A stretch of 64,000 nucleotides of DNA from Ectocarpus siliculosus (taxonomy: Eukaryota; Sar; Phaeophyceae; Ectocarpales; Ectocarpaceae): positions 95,456-159,455 of the forward strand of contig FN649736.1 in NCBI GenBank assembly GCA_000310025.1. Direction: 5' to 3'. Shown piece by piece: positions 24,301-36,982 of this stretch. A program made the translations under genes and the position numbers. The notes beneath the pieces were generated by a model, which was not told the origin of the DNA, searched no databases, and was given only the letters and a program-made list of their open reading frames with translations. Position 1 is the first letter of the stretch. Every line of letters starts with the position of its first letter.

Positions 24301-27300
24301 CGAAAGACCATCCTCCGTTGCGGAGAAGATCGAGCAGTCCGTTGCGGCGGGGATCGACCAGGCATGTGAAGTACCTAACGCGATTCCGGCACCGTCAGCT
24401 GGTTTGCTCGCCCGATGAGTGTATTGATGGCTCCGCCACCTCTAGAAGCTGCGTTACAGCTTCATGGCTTCACGTTGGACTCGACCTCTGGTGGGAAAAC
24501 CACCGCGTTCAAATAAAGGCGGTGGGCGGGGATGGTTCTGTTTGTCTTGTTCTGCGATGCTGGACCTGCGTCCAAATTAGATTGAACGATCCGGAAACAT
24601 CCGACGTGCCGATAGCGCTGACTGGAAAAGTATCTATCATCCTCCCTGGGATACACGAAGATAAATATCTGTCGTCCGTGGAACACGCACAGAATATTGG
24701 AGGAAACCAAGGAAACGAGTGGGCTGACGACCGGGGAGAGTCGAGCGCATATTGGCGCATGGGCTCGTGCACAATTCTCAACCAAATTTTGTTTTAGTAT
24801 GCAGCGTTTGACCCCACGCCAGAAACTTCCGCTGTCCCATTGTTCGCTCGATTCGCACCTGAAAAAATGCATCCAAACACGTGCAGACGGACTTCGTTCA
24901 AGCTCCCCAGAACTGGTACATTCTCGTCGGAGACCAGATCCGAACCTCAAGCAGCCGACGGCACAGGTAAAGGGTGGGCCCAAAGTTGGTTGGCGGAGGT
25001 GACATGCGGCGCGATGCATCACTCGGTTGTCCTTGACACGTTTGAGGCGAACAAGCACCGCATGGTTTACCGAAATCTCTGTTGAGCTACATATGTACCC
25101 GCGAGAAAGGCATTTGGTTTTGTCTTCTATTGGCCCGACATGAGAATCCCCCCTGACATGAGCTGCCCGCCCGGACCAACACAAGAAGTATCAGTGCAAC
25201 GACAGCGACGGCAATATCCACACTATTGGATGTAGGGCGCCGTTACTCTAACTGGCGAATGCGTCATGTTCGGCCTCGAGGTTCCCGTCACGTGCAGACC
25301 GCAAGCGCATTGTGAGGATAAATTGAAAAGAGGGAGGGAGGGGAGAATCTTCCCAGCCTGTCGGTTAGTTTTTTCTGCAGGCGGGGACTTAAGAGAGAAC
25401 ACATGGTGTCTATTTCTCAATAGTTGCGGACCAAAGGGAGATGTTTGTGCATTGCACTGGCGTTGTTTCTTTGAAACGTGCTGTTCTCCCCCAAAGCATC
25501 TGGTGCGTCACCACATGTGCGCGTGGCGCAGCAACTTGCTTCGCTCAAACGTCGTCCGGTCCGTGGCTGAGACTCCTACGTCCCTGGTACACCTATAGGT
25601 CTGGTAGACGGGGGGGAGCCCGAAGTAGAATCTTGTCTTATCGAATTCACGTTTTCGTGGGCACCCTCTTGAGCATGTTGCCGTATTCGCTGTGTGTCGA
25701 TACCGACAACGTGTTTTGTTGGTGGTGAAAGATGGCACCGACGCAGAGGACGGGGAAGGAGCCAAGCAACCCAAAGCCGACAAGCAGCAGGCGTCGAAGC
25801 CGGACGAAAAACGGTCAGAGAGCCCAAAGAGCGAGGAAAGAGATTCCGTTGAGGAGGAAGATTCGGAAGAAGATTCTGGAAGTGCGAAGGGCGGCGGACG
25901 TGAGACGAAGGAGCGGCGGCGAAGCAGCCTGTCGGTGAGGAAAAACCTAGACGGCGAAAAATTGTCGCCGTTTCGTTAGGTGCGTGATGAGTGCTCGTTT
26001 TCCACCCCTGTTGATTCAGCACTGTCGATTTTGCCTCTTTACGTGACTAGACAGTCAACTCAGCGTGCTGGCGACCTTGGCAATGACCCGAGATTGTTGG
26101 CACCGATAAAGCACCAATTTTGTGTAGAGACTTCTCGCACGTAGTCCCTTACTTGTTTGGCGCTGTCGAAACCCAGTCTATCCATTCGCAACTGGCGGGA
26201 CAGAAGACAATGGCGAGAAGAGCAAGCCTTAGCAAGCGCCGGCAGAGCACGGTGAGTTTTGGCTGCGATCCTCAAAGACGTGTCGGTTCGAGTTCGAAAG
26301 AGCTACCCGCCAGGAAATGCCCAGACACAACAATGAGCAGGGAACATTTGGCCGATGTCGAGACTGTGGGCCTTCCTCACATTGAGAGTACGGGATACCT
26401 TGCCGGCCTTCCGAGGATGTTGTTCGTGGGTCGGCCGCAACCCTGAATACTAGGCCACACAATCAATGGTTGGAACACATATTCGATGCATTTCGCCAGA
26501 AGCAGATGTTCCGGGATGGTGTGCCGCGGGAGTGCCACGACCTGACGTAGAGTCCTAGGTGTCACAGTCCGAGGTAATGCACCCCGCACCACCCACCCTA
26601 ACTTGAGATGATCTTTTTACTTCGTTTTGCAACCACGTCCAGAGCCCAGCTGATGCAATATCAGTTTCTTTCTTTTTTTTCTTCTAAATACGACGCAGCG
26701 AATCCGTCTCTATCCACGGATGAGAGTCCAGGATAATTATATATTAGCAATGAACCTTAGCACCAGGAGCACTACCATTGTTTCTACGGTTCCCCGAGCA
26801 GCACACAGCGATTCTCCCCTGTGAGTAAACAGGTTCTACAAGACAGTTTGGTGGCCGTCTTGTTCAAAAACGCCCACCGGGGTTGCCCGGAAACACACCC
26901 TCCCCCGCGTGTGTAAACAGGTCAGCAGACAGCCGTTCCTAAAGGGTGACGGCTTCGACATTTATATTGACCGGGCCTGCGGCATGCCGTACTCTTGCAC
27001 CATCACGAAAGTCGTGGTCAGGGTCATCGGGGACGTGGGAAACGAGGTATGGCATGAAGAATGGGAAGGGTAAGCGTATGCCTAGAGAAAACGTCCACTA
27101 TTATTCCGACCCTCTGCACGTAGTGTGTACACACAAACATCACTGAGAGGTCTGTATTTTCAGAGGTGCCGACCTGTCCGCAGCCTCACTTGTCCCGAAC
27201 CCGGCCGTACTATGTTGTTCGTCTAGGCTAGCCGAACTGTCGTACCCAAAGGGGTAACGGATTGAGAATGTAGGGGCGGCCTTGGGGCCAAAAGGCCATT

Positions 27301-30300
27301 CATACTTGCAATAGGATCGCTTGAGAAGCAAAACAGGCAGCGTGGGGGCGCCGACACCCTGTCCTTTTCGAGTTCTGTGGATTCTGCTCCTGCCAAATAT
27401 GTAGATCTCATCCCGCCATTGCCTTGATCCCACCTTTCACGCCCTTTCGGTTGCAGGGACATTGTTCCGCCATCAGCGAGGGTGATAGCCCGAGCAACAA
27501 CCCTGTCTTCGGGCTGCGGCAAGAGTATCGCACCGGTCCAGAAAGCGTAAGTCGATGTTCCCCCCTATCTTCCGATGAATCATTCGTACTGGCTTCCCCA
27601 CGGCCACACGAAACAAACGAAGCGGGCTCCGCTCGTAGCCGGCAGTCCGTTGCAGTTGGTACTCGTGCACGAAATTTGTCCCGTGCTTGGCCGCGCGCGT
27701 TCTGATGAATCTCGGCCTCTTCACCTAGGTTTGAAACGCTACCAGCCGCATCGATGGCTCTAACTCACAAAGAAAAATCATTGGGTAGCCAGCTTCGTGG
27801 AAAATTCATCGTGGTCAGCCATCTGCGCTTTTCTCGGCCGTTAAAGTGCCGTAGAGCGGATTGAGGCACAATGCTTATATGTGTTTGGATTCACCTCTGT
27901 CTGCATGGTCAACCAACCATATCGCTGGACCAATCTATGCAGACGGCAGCGGGCACACGGCCGCTCGCGGTTTATCTGCACTGGCTACATGGAGCCATAT
28001 GACACCACACAGCGCTTGCGGAGTACGACTATTGTGTGCACATCTCAATTCAAGCGATTCATGCTGTGAGCGGATCGATACCCTCAACTCTAAACTGCGT
28101 TACGTTCCCTGCGCCTCTCCAGCGGATGGACATGACCAGCACGGTCATGATCCGGGTCGACACCCTCGACCGCTTTTCCTCCGAGCATCGAGCTGTGGGG
28201 TACGCTCTCCTGGCGATATTCATGGACCCATCTGGAAATCAGGTACACAGTCGGCGGCTGAATACGGTCCATTTTGTATGTTATGTTCCACTCAGTCTTT
28301 CGAAGGAATCCAAACATCAAACCGCCGTTAATTTTCTCCCTTGTTCGTGAACACACTCTTTCCGAACCTCCAAAAGGAAATTTCGCTGAAACCTTCTCTG
28401 CGCGTCTCGGGCAACCCCTGGTTGCCTCGTCTCTTGTCGCATTCCCTCCCCTATCTCCGCGAACAACAGCCGACCAATGCCAGTGCTGACGGGGCCTTCT
28501 TGCGGGAGGGGAACTATCAGGTACTACGTCAGCGTCTATCTTTCGGGGCACCGCGTCCTACGCAGAACGAGGGTCTGTCGGTCAGACCCGTCGCACGTGC
28601 GGGCTTTTCCTGCGCAAATGCTTTCCCAAAGCTAGACGGCGCCAATTCGTGGCTGGGCTTGGTTCTTCAATGAAGCGGACACTGCTGTGGAGCGTATGGA
28701 ATCAGCAACTAGAGACTCCTTTGGAATGCCAGAGTTTTCTCCGCTTTGCGCACGGGGAACTTTGGATGAAAACATGGGGACGGAAAGAGACTCGCAACAC
28801 TCGCTATACATACGATACGCCCGTTTGCTACCCAGGTACCGATATACCAGAAGCCCCCACCCGACATGCGCCGGGTGACGTCGCAAAGCCTCGACAGATG
28901 CCTGAGGGTCCCGTGTGCCAGTGTTCTGGTGAGAAAACGTACTGTTTCCGTTACGGCATTGATGCCGGTGCTGGGAGAAGGACCGTGTCCAGTGCTCCGC
29001 CCGTTGCTGATGTTCTGTTGGCGACTATGCTTCCTATGCTTTCAGTACGGTTGCACCCAGTCCTGTCGTTGCTAGGCCTAGCACGAGCACATCACATCGT
29101 GATGACCGTTCACTCGCGAATCACATGCGGCTCGTTCGTAGATTTGGCGACGTATCTTGGCCTGCTCTCGCATGCTACGGAGGGAATCGGGGCAACACTA
29201 GACATAGCGGTACGGACTCCTTACATGTCCTCTGCTATTTAAGCGCGTGCCGATCAACCACAACGTATTTTACGCCGTTTCGCCGGAACAAGGTTCGGGT
29301 GAAGCCGGCTTCGAAGTCTTCGGCGGGGAAAACTCTAAGCAGAGCGGATGTTCCAGAAGACGAATGGAAGCATTTCGGACTTGCGCCACCTACTCCCCAG
29401 GTTCGAGAAGCAACCCCCCCAGAGAAGAGAGTGGAGTCAAGCAGTGCTACAGGAAACGGTAGATGCGATACGGGAAGTGAGATCCAGGTTTCCCAAATCC
29501 TCAGAGGTTCCGTTGACAGTAACAAGTCAATGATAAACAAGCTGAAAATTTGTGGTTGGGATTGCACGCAAAGCCAGCGAAGGGGCTATTGGAGACGATG
29601 GCCGAGCTTTATCGATACAGCAGGGTACCTGAAAGGAAGTGCATGTACTCTAGATGGCTTTGTACTGAAGAAAATGGTCGATGTTTCGAGGCCGTTCACG
29701 TCGATTGGTGAGATCAAAGCGTTCTGCGGCCTCCCCTCGGGCGACCAGAACAATGAACAGCGGCTGGGTAGATATGCGCGTCGTGTTTGGTCCCTAATTT
29801 TGGTTTATGAGCGGTCTTTTGTTTGTAGCCCAAGTGGGAATGGGAGAATTGTCTTGGCGTGTGCCGCTCATTGTCGATCACAATGTGTTTTGCCTCTTCT
29901 TGCTCTACAGTTCTCCCCGGGCGTGTACGACAACTCGGACCTCGAACTGACGGATTTGGAGAGGCAGATACTGGACCTGAGATCGAAAGACACGTACGAA
30001 GAGACAGTGAAGGAGGCAGTAAAGCTGATCAACTCGCCTGACGTAAGTTCGAACATGTCCTCTCGAGCTCACGTCCTTCCACCCGAAGCACGAATGAACT
30101 TCCATGGGCGCTCAGATTCGAACCACGTGTATCAACGTATGCACAGTAGCTCATTTCTATCCACTGCACGTTGATCCACTACATATAGCAGTGTGCACGA
30201 AACCGCACCTCCGACGAACCTCGGCCCAATCATTCTACGGCGACATAGTTAACTCTGGGAGGTGAAGGTTTTGGGTTTTGGTTAAAACGTTAGGGAAATA

Positions 30301-33300
30301 GACAAAAGTGGGTATACCCACGCCATTCTCGGAAAAAAAGTGGGTACTCGAAAATCCAGCGCGCGCGCCCTCCATAGGCGACCCCCAAACGACTAAAAAC
30401 CCCATTCTGACACCTGGGCGACACAGCCAGGGACCATACACAGCACGGGCATCGTTTGTTCCCCACTTTCAGGCACACCTTTGGCCCTAATACCGCAAAG
30501 GCGCGCAAGGACTCACCAGAGTGCCCACTTCTGTCCGACATCGCGGTGGGTATACCCAGCGGCGTCAACCAATTTTTTCTCGTACCCACTTGTGTCGGTA
30601 TTTGGCCCACTTTTGTCCAAGTTGTATCCACTTTTGTACACTTACACGGACGGCGGAAATCGAGCGGGAATCGACCTCCACGTCACCGCACGGCAGAACA
30701 TCGAATGGCCTCGGAACGTCTCAGAACCTCCTAACACCGTATCCATGGCCTATTTCCTGTCCATGGCTGCCGACTGCGGACCGACCACGGAGGAACATGT
30801 CAGAAACATGCCAGACCCCTTCGGTACCGGCACGGGAAGATACCCGCGGCAAGACCGGCAAGCACCGCACTAACGGCACGCCACAAATAAATGCGTGACA
30901 CACAACGGACGACAAAACCAACGGGCACGCACACAGAACAAAAAGACGCGCATACAGCAACACACACACACACACACACGCGCGCCACACACACAAAAAC
31001 ACCAACCACCATAACGAGTGCACACCGAATCGTGAGGGCCGCAACACAGCATGTCGAGGCAGTTTACCACGCAACTACGTCATGCTAAAAAATAGGGTAT
31101 TTATATGCACTACAGTATGTATATACGAAGTGAAAATCCGACCCGATATCCCGCGGTCGGTCCGCAGTCGGCAGCCATGGATAGGAAATAGGCCATGGGT
31201 ACGGTGTTAGGAGGTTCTGAGACGTTCCGAGGCCATTCGATGTTCTGCCGTGCGGTGACGTGGAGGTCGATTCCCGCTCGATTTCCGCCGTCCTTAAGTG
31301 TATAAAAGTGGATACAATTTGGACGAAAGTGGGTCAAAATGCAGACACAAGTGGGTACGTGAAAAAAATTGTTGACGCCGCTGGGAATACCCACCGCGAT
31401 GTCGGACAGAAGTGGGCACTCTGGTGAGGCCTTGCGCGCCTTTGCGGTATTAGGGCCAAAGGTGTGCCTGAAAGTGGGGAACAAACGATGCCCGTGCTGT
31501 GTATGGTCCCTGGCTGTGTCGCCCACAGGTGTCAGAATGGGGTTTTTAGTCGTTTGGGGGTCGCCTATGGAGGGCGCGCGCGCTGGATTTTCGAGTACCC
31601 ACTTTTTTCCGAGAATGGCGTGGGTATACCCACTTTTGTCCATTTACCTTGAAAGTTATTTTGCTGGACTTCATTGACCTTTTTTTTGCCTTCGCGCGAG
31701 TTTGGGGCGCGTCCACTATGTGTCCGCGGACATGTACGATCAAATCTGTTCATTGAGACTGCCCACATAGCGCAGGAATTTGGCATTGAAGAGACGAGAT
31801 CGATTCCCATGGCGCGAGTGTGTTTCAGCCGGAACGACAGAGACGGCTAGACACGCAACCGATGGGTGGAGTTTGAAAATCAACTGTGCCCATCCGCTGA
31901 ACCTGCCATGAAACTCGTCTCTCCCTCTACTTCTTGGCAAACAAAACTTTAAGAACTCTCGTCCACTCAAGGACTCGACTTGACGCACCTACCTGCTCTG
32001 ATTTTGTCCTTCTATTACACATCGATGGTCGCGTGTCTAACCCTAGCCCTTGTCCTATTCCACTCGCTCCTTTCCCGGCGTTGGTGGCGGTAGAACCCAG
32101 CCCCAGGCTCCGATAGCGACTCTGACGACGATACGCTCGAGGAGTGGGCGGAGAGCATGATGGCCAAGAAACCAACCAAGGTCCCGTATCGTGTCGTCTC
32201 ATGCTATAAGATATCGTGCGTGCTAGTCCCAGGGAAACCGTAACCCCATACCACGATTGCGAGGAATCTGTTCAAATGAAAGAAAGGAAGCTGTTTTGAA
32301 GCCACAGAACCGTGGTTGGGTTGTACGGGCTGGAACCTCTTTGCCTGCGGGGGCGGGGGGCGGGGGGGGCTTAGGGTGCGCTTTCGTTTCAGGACTGTTC
32401 CTGCTTGAAACGACGACGTCCGCCGGCATGGTCTCATTAAACACGGAGGATGAAGGTAGCCAATTTTGACCAGTTTTGGCTGCTGTGGGTGCATTCGTAG
32501 TGGGCGACAGTCGACCTGTCTAAAAGGAGGGTGTTGACAAAATTGTCGTGCTGATCCTTCGTGGCAATTTGCGGAGGCGTGGGTTGCAGGGGAAATCTGT
32601 ACGACAACATGAACGAACCACGTACCAAAGAACAACGCATGGCGCCTTCTATCCCCGTTTGGACCGCTGTGGACCCGATTTCTGGATAACAAGATGGTCG
32701 AATATCACCGCTCGGAGAAGTACAGGCCAGATCAGGGCTTCAGCGTGGTTGTGGCGGGGCTGACAAACATGAAGCCACCCGGCGCCTTCAAGTCGGCCAG
32801 GCTCTTCAAGGTGCGGGGCAGACTTCGTGGTTTAGAAAGCATGATTGAACTACAGCGGTGAACTACCAGGGCACGTGATCCAATTCAATCTGGATGGGTT
32901 TCACGAGGTCACGGAGTGTAGCATAAAAACATATTGCTCGACCTGCAACTGTCAAAACCTTCCTGCTGGTGGCCAGGATAGACCGAGGCCTGGCATACGG
33001 CAAAATCTGGACGCCCCACGCAATGGTAACGGTAACGACGAAGTCGTGGATATGGGGTTTATGTAGAAGAGATTAGTCTACTGCGCACCGCGGTAGAAAA
33101 AAATATGGAAGTCTGCATCGCTCTGAAGCCGGTGTGATTGGGCAGAGGGCACAGACTTTTGTACTCTGTCACTTCCTAGCAGAACGTTCACGAAAAACAT
33201 GCAGAAGCCTGCCAGCGTAAGCAAGGTAGGACGCTGGGAGAAGGTTCTACAAAATGAAATGGAGTAATCAACCCAAGGGAGATGTTCAACCTGTCGACCA

Positions 33301-35985
33301 ACTTCAATTGCAGGTAATCTACTCGCTGTTGATGCCGGGGCTGTTCTACATGGAAGACCCTCCCGCGTCAGATCAGGCAGAATTTACGCATACGTACGAC
33401 CCCCGGTCGCCACAGGTGAGGGAGGCCGAAACATCAAACGCGAGGTCAAAGGAAGAGCACCGCGTGCTGGGAGACTCGAGGTTCTAAAACGCCGAAAACT
33501 TGTGTTCGGGCGCACCAAATCGCGCCTTGTTCCTCAGTATTGCGACCTTATTGCAGCAACAAGTAGGGTGGGAGGCCATCATGGGTTTAGCAAGGTTTTG
33601 ATGAGGAGAAGCACGGGTTTTCAGAGTCACTACAGTAGTAGTTTCTCCGACTCTGAGGGATCCTTCATCTTGTTCGCCTCCTTGTAAGTTTCCCACCTCC
33701 GTAGTTGCCGCTGTGGGCGCCTCAATGGACCGTCTTCCAATGACGCATGTCGTGGATCTCACGCGTCCCAGCTGGCGCCTCGCTTCAAGGATCCTCCCCA
33801 CGCTTTCAGGAATCAGCCCATCAACAGCAACCAGTTCATCATATTGGACGTTCGCTCCCTCAAGGTTGGTGGCTTATCCTACAGTCTACTAGCGTTCAAG
33901 AGATGTTTCGACGGCAGCGAATACTTGCGGAAAATGGCGACCGCGTACAATATTCCCAATAATTCTTGATTCAGACGCACACGATGGTGGCAGTGACTAC
34001 AGCACACCACTTCCACCCATTCTGCTCACCTCGAGCTCGAAACACCCCCTTGTCTGCATGTTCTCACGCCACACCTGCTCAACATGTACGTCGACAGGTT
34101 GATGTGAAGGAAAACGCTGCAGTACCGGAAGAACCATGTGTCGCACCCGCCAGCGGCGCGTGGGGGCTTCTCCCCGTATTCTCTCCCGGAGACGTGGCCA
34201 CTGGTATCTACGCGTGATACCCTGCATTAAGTCTGATTTCTAGGTAGAGTCTCGATGATTCTTAGTCTGGTATGACCCGCGTTCAGCCGCTGAACGCACA
34301 CGCGATGGCACAATTGTAACACAACTATGTAAATGAGGAGCTGCAAACGTATGCACCCACGACACACGGCCAAAACCTTGAGCCAAGTACCATGTGCTTC
34401 GTCGAGAACCGGGGGTCAGTGAACACACGACACAGGAAGGGGTCCAGGCACCAGTGTACTTGGCGTAAGAAAATCGCGAGGCTGGTTTGATCTGGGCAAT
34501 ACTCGCATCTTCCCGGAGAAGCTATATCTTGCCCGTCTTACTTCGTTGCGATGCCCACGACACCCGCAAGGGAAAACGTTTGGAGCTTACCTTGGTGGTT
34601 GAGGCAGATATCATGCGGAATCCATGGGAAAGTACTACTGTAGCTTGCTGAGAGGATCAGATGCCACCAATTGGCTTTGATGTGTGCTCTGCGGTGAGCA
34701 GCAGGTGACTCGAACATCATCATCAAGTTGCGAGATTTGTTTTTTCCCCTGAGCCACTACCTTTCCTGTCGCAACCATTTTCCACCTCACGAAGCTGCGA
34801 TTTAACCCTTCCCTACGCCAATGAACTGCATTGCACACATGTCCAGGATCGTTCATTGTGCCATTACTCTCCGGACCAGTCCCCGTCGAGATTATAAAGG
34901 CAGAAAACCCGTTGAAGATGATTACAGAGAAAGTCAAGGCCAAGCACCCCGGTTTCCGCGTCCTTGAAGGTATCACCGTACTTGGTTGCCTGGTTTTGGA
35001 TACGTCGGCCTTTGTTCACCTTCGTCAAAAGGGTCTTGGATTCTTACAGCTGCGTGTGCTCGCCATCATCGCCTTGTATGGGGTAAACTGCGACCGGGCA
35101 TACCAATCTTTTGAACTTCTGCTTGTCTCCCGGACCGTTTCCGGTGTTGTTTGTCCAGGCTCGTCGGTCGTGGTGCAGATTTGCAACGCACTGTTGGAAA
35201 ATGTACTTCCTGCTGCTACGCAAGACCCTGCACTCAACTTCATTGGCGTGAAGCGCGTTACGGACGCCCTCGGAGTTCAGCAGGTTGGAACGAGCGTGCA
35301 TATATTCACCCCCAGGCATGCGATGAATGTTCGTGGTCTGTCCACCTTGTCGGTAGTCTCTCTGACTCAGCCTCTCAAGCATGTCTTGTCTTGTGTTGAA
35401 ACTGTTGTGGTAAACGCTTTGAACACGTGCACGTATCAACAGCATCTCGCGCGTAGGAGTGCCACAGCACGCGGAATCCCGGGGGGCGAGGACGATCTCC
35501 CAATACCCTCGTGTTTCGCCACCCTTGCCAAAAGTTCACGTTTTACCACTCCTGCCCCCTTAGATCAACACCTCGCAGATCCTGGTTCGGGGATACTCTC
35601 ACTAACAGGGGCACTGCTTCTCTGGAACCTGCTGATCTCTCGCAGTTATCGGCATCTGAGAGATTTTCTTCATTCGAAATTCCCTTCAAATGTGTCCACC
35701 CAAGACCCCAATACTGCTGCCTTACGTGCCTTTTCCGACCGTTCGTTTGCCCGTCCGCGGTATTGTCGACGGCAATATGCCAATCTCCGTTGGGAACATC
35801 AACAGGAGAAGTACGTTTTCGACCACATCGCTGATGCCGGGCATAAGTCTGTGGGCAGGCTGGTACCGAAGAGCTTCAAGGGGGGGATAGAGGATTTCTT
35901 CACGTCCGCTAATGTCCGCTTCGCTACCGCGACGGGCATGCCGTTCGTCGCACGACCTGGAGAACTTCCCAAGGGTCGTTCATGA
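12319..35985 (+). CDS. CCDC17: CCDC17-like protein, coiled coil plus three C2-like modules
   Basis: About 1,870 aa. Exons: 12319-12461, 13350-13446, 13955-14088, 14475-14586, 15194-15280, 16125-16239, 16729-16823, 17704-17808, 18604-19609, 19894-20345, 20729-20899, 21276-21545, 21822-21908, 22232-22428, 22771-22944, 23504-23628, 24211-24401, 24805-24966, 25732-25934, 26204-26251, 26921-27046, 27457-27546, 28123-28242, 28470-28520, 28836-28928, 29293-29400, 29911-30042, 32094-32180, 32694-32810, 33314-33415, 33790-33864, 34098-34203, 34847-34969, 35159-35283, 35806-35985. Phases agree except at 23628/24211. The N-terminal third is coiled coil. Exon 9 is low-complexity with Ala, His and Arg runs. 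Homology to animal CCDC17 rests on motifs such as YNKDQGFCVFWDYLTGLP and VDLRIANVNDD, recalled from the human protein, not searched. CCDC17 is a poorly characterised coiled-coil family; a flagellar role is inference. Exons 1 and 5 are the least certain. Confidence 0.75.
16030..16053 (+). repeat. Interstitial telomere-type array (TTAGGG)
   Basis: Three and a half tandem GGGTTA units lie in intron 5 of the CCDC17-like gene. They could be a trace of double-strand-break repair by telomerase, or chance expansion. Confidence 0.8.
18604..20345 (+). other. Low-complexity linker exons 9 and 10 of the CCDC17-like gene
   Basis: Exon 9 encodes an acidic helix, an Ala11 run from GCC repeats, a basic Arg/Lys/Ser region, a His-rich patch and a final coiled coil (RATVERLERELSSVK). 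Two donors give the same phase: 19472 (GTACAA) and 19610 (GTGGCA). The longer form adds 46 Gly-rich residues. Exon 10 (19894-20345) resumes with helix, a Gly-rich stretch and a charged segment. The region would be an unstructured spacer between coiled-coil blocks. Confidence 0.65.
21276..23628 (+). other. C2-like module 1 of the CCDC17-like protein (exons 12-16)
   Basis: Residues about 895-1120. It begins with PYNKDQGFCVFWDYLTGLP (compare human YDPGAGLVIFYDFLRGL). It continues through RLAFGLY, a CLVHVN strand and KLVVELQF (compare SLVCELQV), and ends with VDLRIANVNDD (compare LFLRLVNARDA). The order of motifs matches the single module of the animal protein. The exon 16 to exon 17 join is the one unresolved phase in the model. 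Confidence 0.65.
26921..29400 (+). other. C2-like module 2 of the CCDC17-like protein (exons 21-26)
   Basis: Residues about 1325-1520. Motifs in order: GDGFDIYIDRACGMPYSCTI, VMIRVDTLDRF, VGYALLAIFMD, GAFLREGNYQVPIYQ and VPCASVLVRV. These repeat the plan of module 1 (front hydrophobic strand, VDT strand, 'GxxxxPIF'-like strand, closing LVRV strand). All exon joins are phase 0. Confidence 0.65.
30291..31650. mobile_element. Fold-back element with 490-bp inverted arms
   Basis: Arms at 30301-30790 and 31151-31640 are near-identical inverted repeats around a 360-bp centre that holds a CA microsatellite (about 30961-30980). The ends start GACAAAAGTGGGTATACCCA, with about 10 further bases of weaker match outside. 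Inside each arm, CCACTTTTGTCC-like and GTGGGTATACCC motifs recur, as expected of repeated transposase-binding sites. There is no coding capacity and no target duplication I could define. It lies in intron 27 of the CCDC17-like gene, so the pre-mRNA would carry a very long hairpin. Confidence 0.85.
32694..35283 (+). other. C2-like module 3 of the CCDC17-like protein (exons 29-34)
   Basis: Residues about 1594-1810. Motifs in order: YRPDQGFSVVVAGLTNM, VIYSLLMPGLFYMEDPP, NQFIILDVRSL, GAWGLLPVFSPG, GSFIVPLLSGPVP and SSVVVQIC. This is the best-conserved-looking module. Phase continuity through six exons is perfect, including two phase-1 joins (34203/34847 and 34969/35159). The last exon adds a 59-residue tail ending at TGA, 35983-35985. 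Confidence 0.7.
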
Positions 35986-36982
35986 GCAAGTGTTATAATT
36001 AAATCAACGTTTGAAGGCAGTTTGATGCATGCTTGACAGTATGCCCATTCACCCCCATCCAACCTTCAATCGGACGGGTCGGATGCGCACTCAGGGGACG
36101 TGTTTGTGCAAGGTAGATTTTTTAGGCTAGGAACAGAGATAGATCGGCTCTACGTCCAACGGAGGGGAGAGTGAAAACGCCCTTGTTTGGTGGGAAGCGT
36201 CAGCCGGTAGAACGGTCAGGTTTGTCAAATAAACGTTGACGTTGACTCCGTGGCAGAACTGGCGAGGAAAGCTGCCCACAACAACATACAGTGTTCGATG
36301 CACCCAGGATACCTTGGGATACACGCCGACTGGCCTTGGAGTAGTACTGTAGGCCACGAGCTTCGAACTACGCCCCGGAAATACAAGGACGACGGTGACT
36401 TCGAAGTCCACCTGAGGTCCGATGAATGCTCTCTAACGAACAAAGCGCGCATCATTAGGTCCAGCGTACACAAAGTATACGTTGCTACTACTGTGCATAC
36501 GGCCGCTCGACACTTCGCTACGTCCATTCACCAACGACGTCATCACCCTTGCTAGCTAACCTTGGGCGATAGACATCGTCCTACCCTGCCGTGGCTTTGT
36601 GCCTGCGCCGTTTGCTCGCGTGCTGCTATAAGTATGACCTTCATCATAGCCCAAGCTCGAACACGTGCATGGAGCTCATCGAGGTTTACCTGCTACCCAC
36701 ACGCCACAGGCGAACGCCCTCCACGGCGGATAACCACCACCACCACCACCACGGCCCTGAGTGTTAGGGGCTGCATCGGTGCACTGCCTAGAAAACAACG
36801 CCCTCCAGCGACTACGTTTGGTCGTCCTTCCGTCCGTCTGGAAGTCTCTCAAAGACGCTTGACCGCTGTTGACACAATTCCTAGCAGTGATGTGCCGCAC
36901 CAGAGAGAGCACACGACCACCATGTTCCGCGTGAGCTGGTCTTTTGGTTTCAGTCCCTTGGGGATCTGGTTCCGGTTGCTTG
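35986..36982. other. Convergent intergenic region
   Basis: Tail-to-tail gap between the CCDC17-like gene and the minus-strand 193-aa gene. I see no exon or repeat. It must contain both 3' untranslated regions. Confidence 0.45.

Noticed and set aside
29125-30174. A 349-codon open frame as one exon
   Set aside because: It joins two real exons (29293-29400 and 29911-30042) through intron sequence that happens to be open.
30290-31643. Protein-coding gene in the fold-back arms (frames of 113-177 codons on both strands)
   Set aside because: The same frames appear inverted in both arms because the arms are copies; no domain is recognised and composition follows the repeated motifs.
34831-35985. 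A single 384-codon open frame as one large exon
   Set aside because: Motif order and phase support three exons (34847-34969, 35159-35283, 35806-35985). The stretches between them have clear donors and acceptors and no module motifs.
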